A program made the translations under genes and the position numbers. Below the pieces are notes generated by a model. That model saw nothing but the letters and a program-made list of their open reading frames with translations. It searched no databases and was not told the origin of the DNA. Positions 16,685-25,311 of a stretch of DNA of 64,000 nucleotides are shown piece after piece. Within the stretch, counting starts at the first letter, position 1; each line of letters begins with the position of its first letter. Source of the DNA: Tepidanaerobacteraceae bacterium (GTDB taxonomy: Bacteria > Bacillota > Thermosediminibacteria > Thermosediminibacterales > Tepidanaerobacteraceae); assembly GCA_024655905.1 (NCBI GenBank), contig JANLFP010000002.1:1-64000 (forward strand). The letters are read 5' to 3'.

Positions 16685-16984
16685 ATGTTCAAAAATCTGG
16701 AGTTTTCCATCAATCTCTATTCTGAAGGTGAAAAATTTTTCGACATACTTAAAGCATTCATACGGGACTCAAGGAAATCCCAGTGGCCCCATGAGAGGGA
16801 AAGAGTAATGTTTGCGCGGGAATTGTTCAGAAAAGCCCTCGACACTTTCGAAGGAGGAATAAAGGCTGCTGAAACCAAAGCTGAAGAAGGATTCCATACC
16901 GAACAGGATTTGAAGCTGATTAAAGAAATGAGAGCCAGATGCGATTACTGGAAGAAAAAATTTGAGGAGGTGGCAGTCGATTGA
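16685..16984 (+). CDS. Small conserved-looking protein of unknown function
   Basis: This is a 99-residue protein, soluble and helix-rich. It has SRKSQWPHERERVMFARELFRKAL in the middle and a charged C-terminal half (KAEEGFHTEQDLKLIKEMRARCDYWKKKFEEV, split here only for description). I do not recognise the family. It ends in TGATG overlap with a macro-domain gene, so the two are translationally coupled and probably act together. Confidence 0.65.
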   Translation: MFKNLEFSINLYSEGEKFFDILKAFIRDSRKSQWPHERERVMFARELFRKALDTFEGGIKAAETKAEEGFHTEQDLKLIKEMRARCDYWKKKFEEVAVD

Positions 16985-17466
16985 TGAAAGCTGTTGTAGG
17001 GGATATAACCGGGGCTACAGCCGACGTCATAGTCAACGCCGCCAACGGTATCGGCCCCATGGGCGGAGGGGTGGCTTATGCCATAAAGAAGGCCGGAGGC
17101 AAAATTATTGAAGACGAAGCTGTAAAAGTATGCAAAGAGCAAAACCCGCAGCCAGGGGATGTATATGTTACTACTGCCGGCAAGCTTAAGGCCAGATATA
17201 TTTTCCATGCGGTCACAATGAAATATCCCGCGGAGCCTTCCAGCGTGGAAATAGTAGAAAAATGCCTAATATCGATACTTAATAAAGCCCGGGAAACAGG
17301 CGTAAAATCAATTGTAATCCCGGCACTGGCCACCGGCGTAGGCGGCGTTCCCAAAAAGGATGTGGCCCGGGTTTTCAAGGAAATTCTGGGGGAAATAGAG
17401 GACATCGACATTACGGTTATGGACATAAATCGGGATTTTATAGACATGTGCAATCAAGAAAAATAA
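16984..17466 (+). CDS. Macro-domain protein (ADP-ribose-binding / de-ADP-ribosylation)
   Basis: This 160-residue protein is a single macro domain: an early VVGDITGATADVIVNAANGIGPMGGGVAYAI loop for ADP-ribose, a central GDVYVTTAGKLKARYIFHAVT, and a late IPALATGVGGVPKKDVA phosphate-binding loop. Members hydrolyse O-acetyl-ADP-ribose or remove ADP-ribose from proteins or DNA. The ATG at 16984 overlaps the stop of the upstream small gene and has GGAGGTGG upstream. The function in the cell could be general NAD-metabolite clearance or reversal of ADP-ribosylation. Confidence 0.92.
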   Translation: MKAVVGDITGATADVIVNAANGIGPMGGGVAYAIKKAGGKIIEDEAVKVCKEQNPQPGDVYVTTAGKLKARYIFHAVTMKYPAEPSSVEIVEKCLISILNKARETGVKSIVIPALATGVGGVPKKDVARVFKEILGEIEDIDITVMDINRDFIDMCNQEK

Positions 17467-17477
17467 AAAAATCTTAA

Positions 17478-17503
17478 TAAAAGCAGGAACGCTCCTGCTT
17501 TTA
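17478..17503 (+). terminator. Intrinsic terminator after the macro-domain gene
   Basis: TAAAAGCAGGA (17478-17488) and TCCTGCTTTTA (17493-17503) pair perfectly across a 4-base loop and lead into a T-rich tail. Confidence 0.85.
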
Positions 17504-17636
17504 TTCTTAATTTCTTGATTTTGCGAGGATGGTTTTTGTATAATATATGAGTAAAGTTGTGCAAATGCATTAAATTTACTGTTTTGCTTCTGACAACCGA
17601 CATATATAAATAAAAAACTAGCAGGGGGAAAACTAA

Positions 17637-18527
17637 TTGGAACTCATTAAACTTAAAGGTCATACTTATTATATTCCCGGAGCTACCAATGTGGGGGTTT
17701 ACAGATTCAAAAACGGCTTTTGCGCTCTTGTGGATACAGGCGTTGAAAATACTGCCGGCAAACGGATTCTGGAGACACTGGAGACGGTGAATTTGAAGGT
17801 GAAATACGTTATAAATACACACGCCCATCCCGATCACTTTGGAGCAGATAACTATATAAAGGAAAATCATACCGGCACGCTTATTGCAGCGTCGAAAAAT
17901 GAAAAACTTTTTATGGAAAACAGTTCCATGGAAGGTATCGTGTTTTACGGGGCAAGCCCCATGCCTGGCCTTTCTGCAAAATTTGTGAAAGCCAAGGAAA
18001 CTCGCGTAGACATTGAACTGTCGGAAGGGCCTTTGGAACTTTCTGACAGGAAATTTTCAATAGTGCCGTTGAAAGGGCACAGTATCGACCAGATAGGCGT
18101 AGTCACCGAGGATAATGTGATTTTTTGCGGAGATGCCTTTTTCAGCGAGGAGAAACTCTCCAAGTACCCTTTTCCATTCCTTTTCGATATAAAGGAACAG
18201 TTCAAGACGCTGGAGTTTTTGATGGCATCAAATTATGATTTTTACATCATTTCCCACAGTGATAAGCCCACTGATGACCCTAAGGCAGTGATTCGGAAAA
18301 ATATCGACAACTTGAATGAAAACATAAACATGATTTTAGAATGCCTTGCTCAGCCTTTGACGAGGGAAGACCTGGCAGAAATGATAATAAAAAAGCATAG
18401 CATTCCAATGAACGTTTCCCAATACTTTATAACCATGACATCGGTGAGCGCATTCCTGACATATCTATTGGAACGGCAATCCATCCACATGGATATATTG
18501 GATGGAAAAATGTATTTTTATGTTTAG
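17637..18527 (+). CDS. Metallo-beta-lactamase-fold hydrolase
   Basis: This is a 296-residue protein with the zinc-binding motif THAHPDH (residues 61-67), an aspartate in LVDTGVENT near residue 33, the later GHSIDQIGV histidine, and FCGDAF supplying the bridging aspartate. The C-terminal third has a helical domain like the winged-helix tail of LACTB2/MBLAC-type hydrolases. The substrate cannot be told from sequence; glyoxalase II-like or thioester hydrolysis is possible. It starts with TTG behind AGGGGGAAAA. Confidence 0.85.
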   Translation: MELIKLKGHTYYIPGATNVGVYRFKNGFCALVDTGVENTAGKRILETLETVNLKVKYVINTHAHPDHFGADNYIKENHTGTLIAASKNEKLFMENSSMEGIVFYGASPMPGLSAKFVKAKETRVDIELSEGPLELSDRKFSIVPLKGHSIDQIGVVTEDNVIFCGDAFFSEEKLSKYPFPFLFDIKEQFKTLEFLMASNYDFYIISHSDKPTDDPKAVIRKNIDNLNENINMILECLAQPLTREDLAEMIIKKHSIPMNVSQYFITMTSVSAFLTYLLERQSIHMDILDGKMYFYV

Positions 18528-18651
18528 AAATACATGATGCAAAACGCATTACAATCAGATGATGAAAATATATATCTATATTTTCGGGATAAATAAAATA
18601 ACTATATTTTTCGGTTAAACACAAACACAATTCAATAGGAGAGAGATAATA

Positions 18652-20475
18652 ATGTTTTTGCAAAGAGACGATGTTAGAAATATAGCCATTATAGCCCATG
18701 TAGACCATGGCAAAACAACTCTGGTGGACGGCATGCTGAAACAGAGCGGTATTTTCCGCCAGAACCAAAGGGTAGAAGAAAGGGTCCTGGATTCCAATGT
18801 ACTAGAAAGGGAACGAGGCATAACCATACTTGCAAAAAATACTGCCGTAACTTACAACGGCGTCAAAATAAACATAGTGGACACCCCGGGACATGCGGAT
18901 TTTGGCGGTGAAGTGGAACGCGTTTTGAAGATGGTGGACGGCGTCCTTTTGTTGGTGGATGCCTTTGAAGGCCCCATGCCGCAGACGCGGTTTGTGCTGA
19001 AAAAGGCTCTGGCCCTCGATTTGCCTGCGATAGTGGTTATTAATAAAATTGACCGCCCAGATGCCCGGATAAGCCAGGTTCTGGACGAAGTGCTGGAGCT
19101 TTTTATTGAGCTAGGAGCAAGCGATTCACAGATAGATTTTCCGGTGGTTTATGCATCGGCAAAAGACGGTATAGCCAAGTCTTCGCTTGAAGAGTCTTCT
19201 GGCAATTTAAAACCGCTATTTGATACTATCATAAGCCACATTCCCGCTCCTGCGGGGGATTCAGAGGCGCCGGTTCAAGTATTAATTACGACTCTGGATC
19301 ATGACGATTATGTGGGGAGGATTGCCATAGGAAGGGTGTTTCAGGGAACCATCATTTCTGGAAGCGAATACGCAATATGCAAGAAAGATGGCAGCATGCA
19401 AAAGACAAAGGTAAGCAATCTTTACGAATTTTTGGGGTTAAAAAGGCAGGAAACATCCCGCGCCACCGTTGGGGACATAGTGGCTATTACGGGAATTCAG
19501 GATATAGACATAGGGGAGACCATAGCGGACCCGGAATATCCCGTGCCGGTTCCATATGTGGACATTGATGAGCCCACTCTTTCTATGATATTCAGCGTCA
19601 ATAACAGCCCTTTTGCGGGCAGGGAAGGGCAGTATGTCACATCAAGGCACTTGAGAGATCGGCTTTTCAGGGAAGCGAAGAGTAACGTTAGCCTCCGGGT
19701 AGAGGAGACCGAAACCCCCGACAGCTTCAAGGTATCGGGGCGGGGTGAACTTCATCTGTCCGTATTGATAGAAACCATGCGGCGTGAAGGATATGAATTC
19801 CAGGTGTCAAGGCCGATGGTAATTATAAAGGAAGTAAACGGCAGAAAGATGGAGCCACTGGAGGCAGTGGTCATAGATATTCCGGAAGAATACATGGGTG
19901 TCGTTATGGATAAAATGGGTGCGCGCCGGGGAGTTCTTACGAACATGGAAAATATGGGCAATAGTGCATTGAGGCTGGAATTCGAGATTCCTACCCGAGG
20001 GCTTCTGGGATACCGCTCGGAATTCATAACGGACACCAAGGGAGAAGGAATTTTGAACTCCGTTTTTGCCGGGTACACCCCATTCAAGGGTGAAATTCCC
20101 ACCCGGAACCGTGGGGCGCTGGTGGCTTTTGAAAGCGGTGAATCCAGCACTTATGGACTTTACAACGCTCAGGACCGGGGAACCCTGTTTATCGGACCGG
20201 GAGTAAGAGTGTATGAAGGAATGATAGTAGGCGAAAATTCCCGGCCGGGAGATTTGGATATAAATGTCTGCAAGAAGAAGCATGTGACAAACCTGCGCTC
20301 ATCCACCGCAGACGAAGCCTTGAGGCTTACTCCGCCGAAGGAAATGACCCTGGAAAAGTGCCTGGAGTTTATAGAAGACGATGAACTGGTGGAAGTGACC
20401 CCCAAAAACATCCGCATGCGCAAAGCCGTGCTTTCCAGGCAGGACAGGGCCCGGAGCAGGGCAAGGGGAGCATAG
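18652..20475 (+). CDS. typA: Translational GTPase TypA/BipA
   Basis: This 607-residue GTPase of the EF-G family acts on the 50S subunit during ribosome assembly under stress or low temperature. G1 is AHVDHGKTT (residues 15-23), G2 ERGITI, G3 [11 protein letters not shown] and G4 NKIDRPDA. It lacks EF-G domain IV and has the TypA C-terminal domain ending with [12 protein letters not shown] and [14 protein letters not shown]. The length is normal. The ATG lies behind AGGAGAGAG, and the gene is followed by a strong terminator. Confidence 0.97.
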   Translation: MFLQRDDVRNIAIIAHVDHGKTTLVDGMLKQSGIFRQNQRVEERVLDSNVLERERGITILAKNTAVTYNGVKINIVDTPGHADFGGEVERVLKMVDGVLLLVDAFEGPMPQTRFVLKKALALDLPAIVVINKIDRPDARISQVLDEVLELFIELGASDSQIDFPVVYASAKDGIAKSSLEESSGNLKPLFDTIISHIPAPAGDSEAPVQVLITTLDHDDYVGRIAIGRVFQGTIISGSEYAICKKDGSMQKTKVSNLYEFLGLKRQETSRATVGDIVAITGIQDIDIGETIADPEYPVPVPYVDIDEPTLSMIFSVNNSPFAGREGQYVTSRHLRDRLFREAKSNVSLRVEETETPDSFKVSGRGELHLSVLIETMRREGYEFQVSRPMVIIKEVNGRKMEPLEAVVIDIPEEYMGVVMDKMGARRGVLTNMENMGNSALRLEFEIPTRGLLGYRSEFITDTKGEGILNSVFAGYTPFKGEIPTRNRGALVAFESGESSTYGLYNAQDRGTLFIGPGVRVYEGMIVGENSRPGDLDINVCKKKHVTNLRSSTADEALRLTPPKEMTLEKCLEFIEDDELVEVTPKNIRMRKAVLSRQDRARSRARGA

Positions 20476-20495
20476 GGAAAAGTTATGGCATTTAG

Positions 20496-20527
20496 AAAAA
20501 AGTCCTCATAGGTATGAGGGCTTTTTT
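20496..20527 (+). terminator. Intrinsic terminator after typA
   Basis: The stem AAAAAGTCCTCAT/ATGAGGGCTTTTT has an AGGT loop and ends in a T run. Confidence 0.88.
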
Positions 20528-20601
20528 AGTGACCTTTTTGAAAGGCTTCCTTAACGGCATTTATATTCTGTGCCGTTTTTATCATTATGATTGTGATCAT
20601 A

Positions 20602-20690
20602 ACCGATAAAGTCAAAAATCAACCGAAAAAGTTTAAAAATTGACAGCTGAAGTTTCAAAGCATGCAGACGAGGATGTTTAATACAAAAAT
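20602..20690 (+). repeat. Degenerate direct repeat, copy A
   Basis: The sequence starts ACCGATAAAGTCAAAAATC, ACCGAAAAAGTTTAAAAATT and matches copy B at 21144-21240 in the same orientation with scattered differences. Inside each copy there is a period of about 21 bases beginning ACCG. The two copies bracket the ORF fragment and the RCC1 duplicate. Confidence 0.6.
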
Positions 20691-20709
20691 GGTTACTCCT
20701 TATTACTAG

Positions 20710-20877
20710 GTAGGATTTAGTGAAAAAGGTTATTATATTTTTGTAACATCATCATTCACAGAAGAATATCTAAAAAACAAAGTAATCCCCAATACTGAAA
20801 AGAAAAGAGCAGCGGAAGAAAATGCAAATCTGGTTCGCCAATTACAGGAATTCTTGATCACGAAATTACAGAAATAA
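20710..20877 (+). pseudogene. ORF remnant without a start codon
   Basis: An open frame from a TAG (20707) to TAA (20875-20877) reads GFSEKGYYIFVTSSFTEEY, then LKNKVIPNTEKKRAAEENANL and a short tail. It has no ATG, GTG or TTG at its head. The composition is protein-like (a hydrophobic strand, then a charged helix), but I do not recognise the family. It ends exactly where the RCC1 duplicate begins, suggesting recombination cut through an old gene. Confidence 0.4.
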
Positions 20878-20997
20878 ATCTGCCCGAGAAAATACAGAAA
20901 ATTTCAGCCGGATATGATTGTGCCCTTGCTTTGAGTGACTCCGGAAATGTATATGTATGGGGCAATAATAAAAGCGGTCAATCGGGCTTGCCATCGT
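20870..20997 (+). repeat. 128-bp partial duplicate of the RCC1-repeat gene
   Basis: This segment matches 22128-22255 inside the downstream RCC1 gene almost base for base; I count about five mismatches, all in the last 40 bases. It encodes one RCC1 blade (ISAGYDCALALSDSGNVYVW) but has no start codon and is out of context, so it is a gene fragment. Confidence 0.85.
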
Positions 20998-21027
20998 GGA
21001 TACTGATTATAACGAGGCGAAAAGATG

Positions 21028-21050
21028 TCCCCAACCTCTTTAGGTGGGGA
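21028..21050 (+). repeat. Imperfect palindrome, possible transposon-end hairpin
   Basis: TCCCCAACCT and AGGTGGGGA pair with one bulged A around a CTTT loop. There is no T run, so it is not a normal terminator. GC-rich hairpins of this kind occur at the ends of IS200/IS605-type elements, but no transposase or other end is visible here. Confidence 0.3.
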
Positions 21051-21111
21051 GTAACGATTTGTTTTTCATGCGGCGGATTCTAATCCCCAGCCTCGTTGCA
21101 GTGGCGTGTTG

Positions 21112-21131
21112 AAACTGCTCCGCAGTTTTTT
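21112..21131 (+). terminator. Candidate intrinsic terminator
   Basis: AAACTGC-TCC.-GCAGTTT is followed by further T residues. It lies between the decayed fragments and the RCC1 gene. Confidence 0.55.
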
Positions 21132-21143
21132 CCGAATGCTTAG

Positions 21144-21240
21144 ACCGATAAAGTTGAACATCGACCGAAAAAGTTCAAAAATCGACCGTTAAAATTCGAA
21201 ATATGCTGATAAGGGCATTTTATCCAAAAATAACTAAAAT
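21144..21240 (+). repeat. Degenerate direct repeat, copy B
   Basis: Three tandem units of about 20-21 bases begin here: ACCGATAAAGTTGAACATCG, ACCGAAAAAGTTCAAAAATC(G) and ACCGTTAAAATTCGAAATAT(G). The copy also shares its later part with copy A at 20602. Its 3' end lies about 65 bases upstream of the RCC1 start, so it may include that gene's promoter region (TATAAT-like at about 21246). Confidence 0.6.
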
Positions 21241-21306
21241 TGGTGGTATAATATAATTGATATTTCATTCATTTGAAGAAAACCGAATTGCAAACCGGAG
21301 GTATTT

Positions 21307-23574
21307 ATGAAGAGCTTCATAAGGAAAAGCTTTATAAGAGTTGTTTGTTGCCTTTTGCTAGTCAATTTAACTGCTTGTTCGAATCCTGAAACCAGGCTAT
21401 CCAGCCAGCAAGTTGCTGTTGGCGATGGTTTCAGTTTGCGTATTTCACAGGATGGAACTCTTTATGCATTCGGTGGTGCAGCAGGGAATCAAGAGACTGA
21501 AATTATGCCCGGTAAAAAATTCAAAAAGCTAGACGCGAATCGCAGTTGTGCTGCAGTCATAGACGAAGAAGGCAATCTTTATCTTTTAGGAAATATTGCT
21601 TTTTCACGTGAAAATGCCACAGAGGCAGGCAGCAGCGACTTAACATCGCCGGCAAAACAACCATTGGAAGAACCGGTACAGGAAGTATCTGTAGGCGCGC
21701 ATCACATCATTGCAGTAACCGAGTCGGGGAAGCTTTACGCCTGGGGAAACAACGAATACAGTCAGCTTGGAGGAGTGGAAGGTGTCAACAGCAACACTAT
21801 CCTAACACAGCCGAAACAGATAACCCGCGCCGGCAATATAATTTTTAAAAAAGTAACCGGCGGGCAATTATCATCTCTGGCAATCGCCCAGGATGGAACG
21901 GTCTATGAGTGGGGAGATTTTAATGTCCCCATAACAGGGGATATATTCGACCAGGCAACAGGGATAGGTGTTCCAACACTTATTCCATCATTGAGCAAAA
22001 TCGCAGATGCAGACAGCGGATTTTTCTTTGATTTATTGCTTACCGAGGATGGCAGGGTGTTGGGGCGGGGCCATAATGAGTATGGGCAAAGCCAACCCGG
22101 CGGTGAGATATATATTGACCGGTTTAAAGAAATAAATCTGCCCGAGAAAATACAGAAAATTTCAGCCGGATATGATTGTGCCCTTGCTTTGAGTGACTCC
22201 GGAAATGTATATGTATGGGGCAATAATAAAATCGGTCAATTGGGACTGCCATTGTCGGATGCTGTACCGCCGACCAAGCTTGCGCTTAATGAGAAAATTG
22301 TTGCACTTTCGGCCGGCAGAAACCATAGTCTGTTCCTCACCGAAAACGGTAAAAAATACGTAACCGGCGACAACACCTCCCAACCCTTCGGTCCTTTAGA
22401 TAAAGGGAACACGAATATTGAGAGCCTATATGTGACGAATTCCATGCCGCCTGAAAAGCCTGAGTTCTTTATACAGCTAAGTTCGGGATATTCTATGAGT
22501 GCAGCCATTGATGACAAAAAAAGAGCATACGTGTGGGGAAGTTCTTGGAATGGCTGCCTTGGCCATAAAAGTGTAACCGACATAGCAGAACCCACGGCCC
22601 TGGAGTTTTTTGATCAAAATTGCGCCCAAATCGACACGACCTTTGGAGTTACCACCATCCTTTTGGAAAACGGGGACATTTATAACTGCGGCAATAATCA
22701 GAATTACCGGTTGGGCCTGGGACATTCACTGAACATGTGGGAACCCGCAAAAGTCGAATTGCCAAGCCCTGCATTTAGATTCTATGCCGGAACTAGTGCT
22801 ACCATCGCACAAACAGTAGATGGAAAATGGTTTGCATGGGGAGATAACGAATTTGGCAGCCTCTTGACGGGAGACCAAGCGGTATATTCCAAGCCGGTAA
22901 AAATAGACTTACCCTTTTCGGTGGAATCTATTTCCAGCCATACAATTCATAGTTTATTGCTTAATACAAACGGCATCGTTTATCAGTGGGGAAGCCCTAC
23001 TGATACGGAAAATCTAAAATTGGCCTTTCAAAAAGTTGACATACCTGAAAAAATAACCGGTATCGCCACATCTTCTAGCGGCTGCTTTGCTTTGTCCGAA
23101 GATGGGAATTTATATGCATGGGGCGATAATAGGAACGGAGCTCTCGGTCTGGCGCAAAAGAAATTATACACCACGCCTTCAATGATACCGCTTAAAGCAA
23201 AAATTGCTGAAATAGCCGTATCTCCTGTCTTTGGAGTAGTAATGGCGCTCAGTACCACAGGGGAGGTTTACACCTGGGGCTATGATGTGCTTCGCAAAGG
23301 AACGGACGAAATCTTAACCAAACCCATTTTGGTCTCTCTGCCCGAGAAGATTTCAAGGGTCGTTGCCGGCGATGTTACGGTATATGCAATTTCGCAATCC
23401 GGAAATATCTATACATGGGGAGGCGTAATTAACAATGCCCAATGGCAGCCCCAGAGAACGCCGATTTTAATGCCCTTTAAATGTGCGCTGGAAAGACCTT
23501 ATTTCTATGGATGGGACGAGGAAGAAATGCGGTATATACCCTATGAAAATCCTAATTATCCGGGTTGGCTATAG
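21307..23574 (+). CDS. RCC1-repeat lipoprotein
   Basis: This is a 755-residue secreted lipoprotein. It has a signal peptide with lipobox LTAC (Cys at about residue 24), then roughly a dozen RCC1-like blades with the recurrent pattern G..H..A.T..G.LYAWG.N..GQLG, predicting one or two seven-bladed propellers on the cell surface. Such proteins mediate protein-protein binding; no enzyme activity is implied. The last 22 residues before GWL-stop (YFYGWDEEEMRYIPYENP core) are almost identical, also in DNA, to a segment of the next gene. The gene is in an accessory region with duplicated fragments. Confidence 0.85.
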   Translation: MKSFIRKSFIRVVCCLLLVNLTACSNPETRLSSQQVAVGDGFSLRISQDGTLYAFGGAAGNQETEIMPGKKFKKLDANRSCAAVIDEEGNLYLLGNIAFSRENATEAGSSDLTSPAKQPLEEPVQEVSVGAHHIIAVTESGKLYAWGNNEYSQLGGVEGVNSNTILTQPKQITRAGNIIFKKVTGGQLSSLAIAQDGTVYEWGDFNVPITGDIFDQATGIGVPTLIPSLSKIADADSGFFFDLLLTEDGRVLGRGHNEYGQSQPGGEIYIDRFKEINLPEKIQKISAGYDCALALSDSGNVYVWGNNKIGQLGLPLSDAVPPTKLALNEKIVALSAGRNHSLFLTENGKKYVTGDNTSQPFGPLDKGNTNIESLYVTNSMPPEKPEFFIQLSSGYSMSAAIDDKKRAYVWGSSWNGCLGHKSVTDIAEPTALEFFDQNCAQIDTTFGVTTILLENGDIYNCGNNQNYRLGLGHSLNMWEPAKVELPSPAFRFYAGTSATIAQTVDGKWFAWGDNEFGSLLTGDQAVYSKPVKIDLPFSVESISSHTIHSLLLNTNGIVYQWGSPTDTENLKLAFQKVDIPEKITGIATSSSGCFALSEDGNLYAWGDNRNGALGLAQKKLYTTPSMIPLKAKIAEIAVSPVFGVVMALSTTGEVYTWGYDVLRKGTDEILTKPILVSLPEKISRVVAGDVTVYAISQSGNIYTWGGVINNAQWQPQRTPILMPFKCALERPYFYGWDEEEMRYIPYENPNYPGWL
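23497..23562 (+). repeat. 66-bp direct repeat, copy 1 (end of RCC1 gene)
   Basis: This segment and 23846-23911 are the same length and differ, by my reading, at a single base (GAC versus GAT). Both are read in the same protein frame and give a Tyr/Glu/Pro-rich 22-residue motif. Confidence 0.9.
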
Positions 23575-23692
23575 TATTTCAACACAGCAACAACCCTGGC
23601 AAATTTAATGCTCAGGAGGTGATGGGTTTCAATTTTTATGACAGGCTTTTGCGTTATGTTGAAATAAAATAACCATATCGGAAAGGAGTATT

Positions 23693-24676
23693 ATGATGAA
23701 AAACACATTATTAAAGCGCGTAGGGATTATTGTTACTGTTATTTTTATGATGATTGCATTGGCAGTTCCGGCATTAGCCGGAGACGAATACAAAGGCAAA
23801 GATGAAAAGACTACGAATGCTGAAAAAACATCATCCCGGGAAGAGCCTTATTTCTATGGATGGGATGAGGAAGAAATGCGGTATATACCCTATGAAAATC
23901 CTAATTATCCGAAAGAAAACACAACCATGAACCTGCCAAAAAGAAAGAGTGCCTCAACTGAATTAGGTATTACGCTGTCTCGCAAAAGCTATAATGTGTA
24001 TACCGCGCCTTCCACCAGCAGTACAAAGGTAGGTACCATTGGTTCAACAAAGAGCCGGGAAATTGTTAAAGTAAATTCGGAGACTACGGCTGACGGAGAA
24101 AAATGGTACTATATTACCTATAAGACATCATCAAGGGACAAGATGGGTTATATTCAAGCAAAATATATTGATATCCCATCCAGGAAATATAGCTACTCTA
24201 AACCCGTAACCGGGGGAGTATGGACACAAGATTATGGCTATAAGGGTCATGAAGGTATAGATATTGCTGGCTCACAAACTGTATATGCCTTTACATCCGG
24301 CACCGTCAATTATAAGTATGCTAAATTTCAACATCCAGATGATGATAAATGGTATTTAATCAGTTATGGCAATTATGCTCAGCAAAATCCTTCAATTGGC
24401 AAAACTACTTATGCTCATTTAAGTTCATTTGCCAATGGTGTTTCCGCCAGTGATATGCCATCTAAGCAATTAAGCACGGGAAGCGATATCGTACAAAAGA
24501 ATCTGAGCAGATATGAAGTAGTTAATGCTGGCAATGTAAGTATTTCGGCCGGACAAAAAATTGGGAAGACAGGTTCCACAGGTAATTCGACAAGTACTCA
24601 TCTTCATTTTGAAATATCGGGAAAAGATCCTTTTAAATATGTTTTGTTTCCTGATTACGGATATGTATCTCAGTAG
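23693..24676 (+). CDS. Secreted M23-family peptidase with SH3-like domain
   Basis: This is a 327-residue secreted protein with a signal peptide ending near PALAGDE. The shared Tyr/Glu-rich 22-residue motif follows at about 52-73. An SH3-type wall-binding domain (YNVYTAPSTSSTKVGTI to KMGYIQAKYID) comes next, then a LytM/M23 zinc endopeptidase core with GHEGIDIAG, a YAHLSSF segment and HLHFEISG supplying the metal ligands. It should cleave peptide cross-links in peptidoglycan. There is GGAG upstream of two in-frame ATGs (23693 and 23696). Confidence 0.9.
   Translation: MMKNTLLKRVGIIVTVIFMMIALAVPALAGDEYKGKDEKTTNAEKTSSREEPYFYGWDEEEMRYIPYENPNYPKENTTMNLPKRKSASTELGITLSRKSYNVYTAPSTSSTKVGTIGSTKSREIVKVNSETTADGEKWYYITYKTSSRDKMGYIQAKYIDIPSRKYSYSKPVTGGVWTQDYGYKGHEGIDIAGSQTVYAFTSGTVNYKYAKFQHPDDDKWYLISYGNYAQQNPSIGKTTYAHLSSFANGVSASDMPSKQLSTGSDIVQKNLSRYEVVNAGNVSISAGQKIGKTGSTGNSTSTHLHFEISGKDPFKYVLFPDYGYVSQ
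23846..23911 (+). repeat. 66-bp direct repeat, copy 2 (in the M23 peptidase gene)
   Basis: This is the partner of 23497-23562. Here the segment lies between signal peptide and SH3 domain rather than at the C-terminus. Confidence 0.9.
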
Positions 24677-24727
24677 CTATAGTTGAGCATCATATTCACA
24701 CCAGAATTTTCGCTATATCTCGAAGAT

Positions 24728-24775
24728 AAAGCGGAGGGAAGATAACATCCCTTCGCTTTAGCTTTCGGCTGTTTT
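24728..24775 (+). terminator. Probable terminator after the M23 peptidase gene
   Basis: AAAGCGGAGGGA (24728-24739) pairs with TCCCTTCGCTTT (24748-24759) with one G-T pair. The following tract is only moderately T-rich. Confidence 0.6.
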
Positions 24776-24946
24776 CTTTACCTGTTCAATGCCATAACCA
24801 TTTTTTTTTGTAAATTCGTTAAAAAAAAAATGGAACATTTTTGCCGCTTTTTCCGTCTATATTACTGGAAAAGAATTTGCCTGAATTTGGTAGTATATCG
24901 GAAAATATACCACCAAATTCGGGAAGGAAGGAGATATAGGCGGAAA

Positions 24947-25288
24947 ATGAGCAATGTAGACAAAGTTTGTTTTGACCTTAAAGACGAAAACGAGATTGTT
25001 TTCCTTACTCCAAATGAAATTGTAATGATCTGCTGTATAAAAAATAAATTAGCCGAAATATATACAAAAACCGGGGAAACTTATACTATTAAAAATACTT
25101 TAAAGGAGATCGAAAGCAAGTTGAAGGGTTGCAAATTTTTTCGTAGCCACAAATCATATCTGGTAAACTTGGCTTATGTTAAGAAAATTATTAACAATTA
25201 TGGTGAGTGGGAGATAGAGTTTTCTTGTATTAAAGAAAGAGCAGGTATCAGCAGAAGAGGCAGAAATGAAATAAAAAAGTTGTTGTAA
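24947..25288 (+). CDS. LytTR-type DNA-binding protein
   Basis: This is a 113-residue stand-alone LytTR domain: EIVFLTPNEIVMICCIKNK for the first strands, TIKNTLKEIESKLKG, and FFRSHKSYLVNLAYVKKI, which matches the conserved FxRxHrSylVN signature of LytR/AgrA regulators. No receiver domain is present. The start at 24947 is preferred over 24830 because AAGGAG lies 13 bases upstream and the first 39 residues of the longer frame have no family match. It may regulate the neighbouring surface-protein genes. Confidence 0.78.
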   Translation: MSNVDKVCFDLKDENEIVFLTPNEIVMICCIKNKLAEIYTKTGETYTIKNTLKEIESKLKGCKFFRSHKSYLVNLAYVKKIINNYGEWEIEFSCIKERAGISRRGRNEIKKLL

Positions 25289-25311
25289 ACCTAAATCAAT
25301 GATTCGCATTT

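Noticed and set aside
21000-21110. Hairpin region considered as an intact IS200/IS605 element end
   Set aside because: No transposase (tnpA/tnpB) and no second end are visible; kept only as a low-confidence repeat.
23615-23672. Tiny frame (about 16 codons) after AGGAGGTG between the RCC1 and M23 genes
   Set aside because: The Shine-Dalgarno is too close to the ATG for normal initiation, and no related peptide is recognised.
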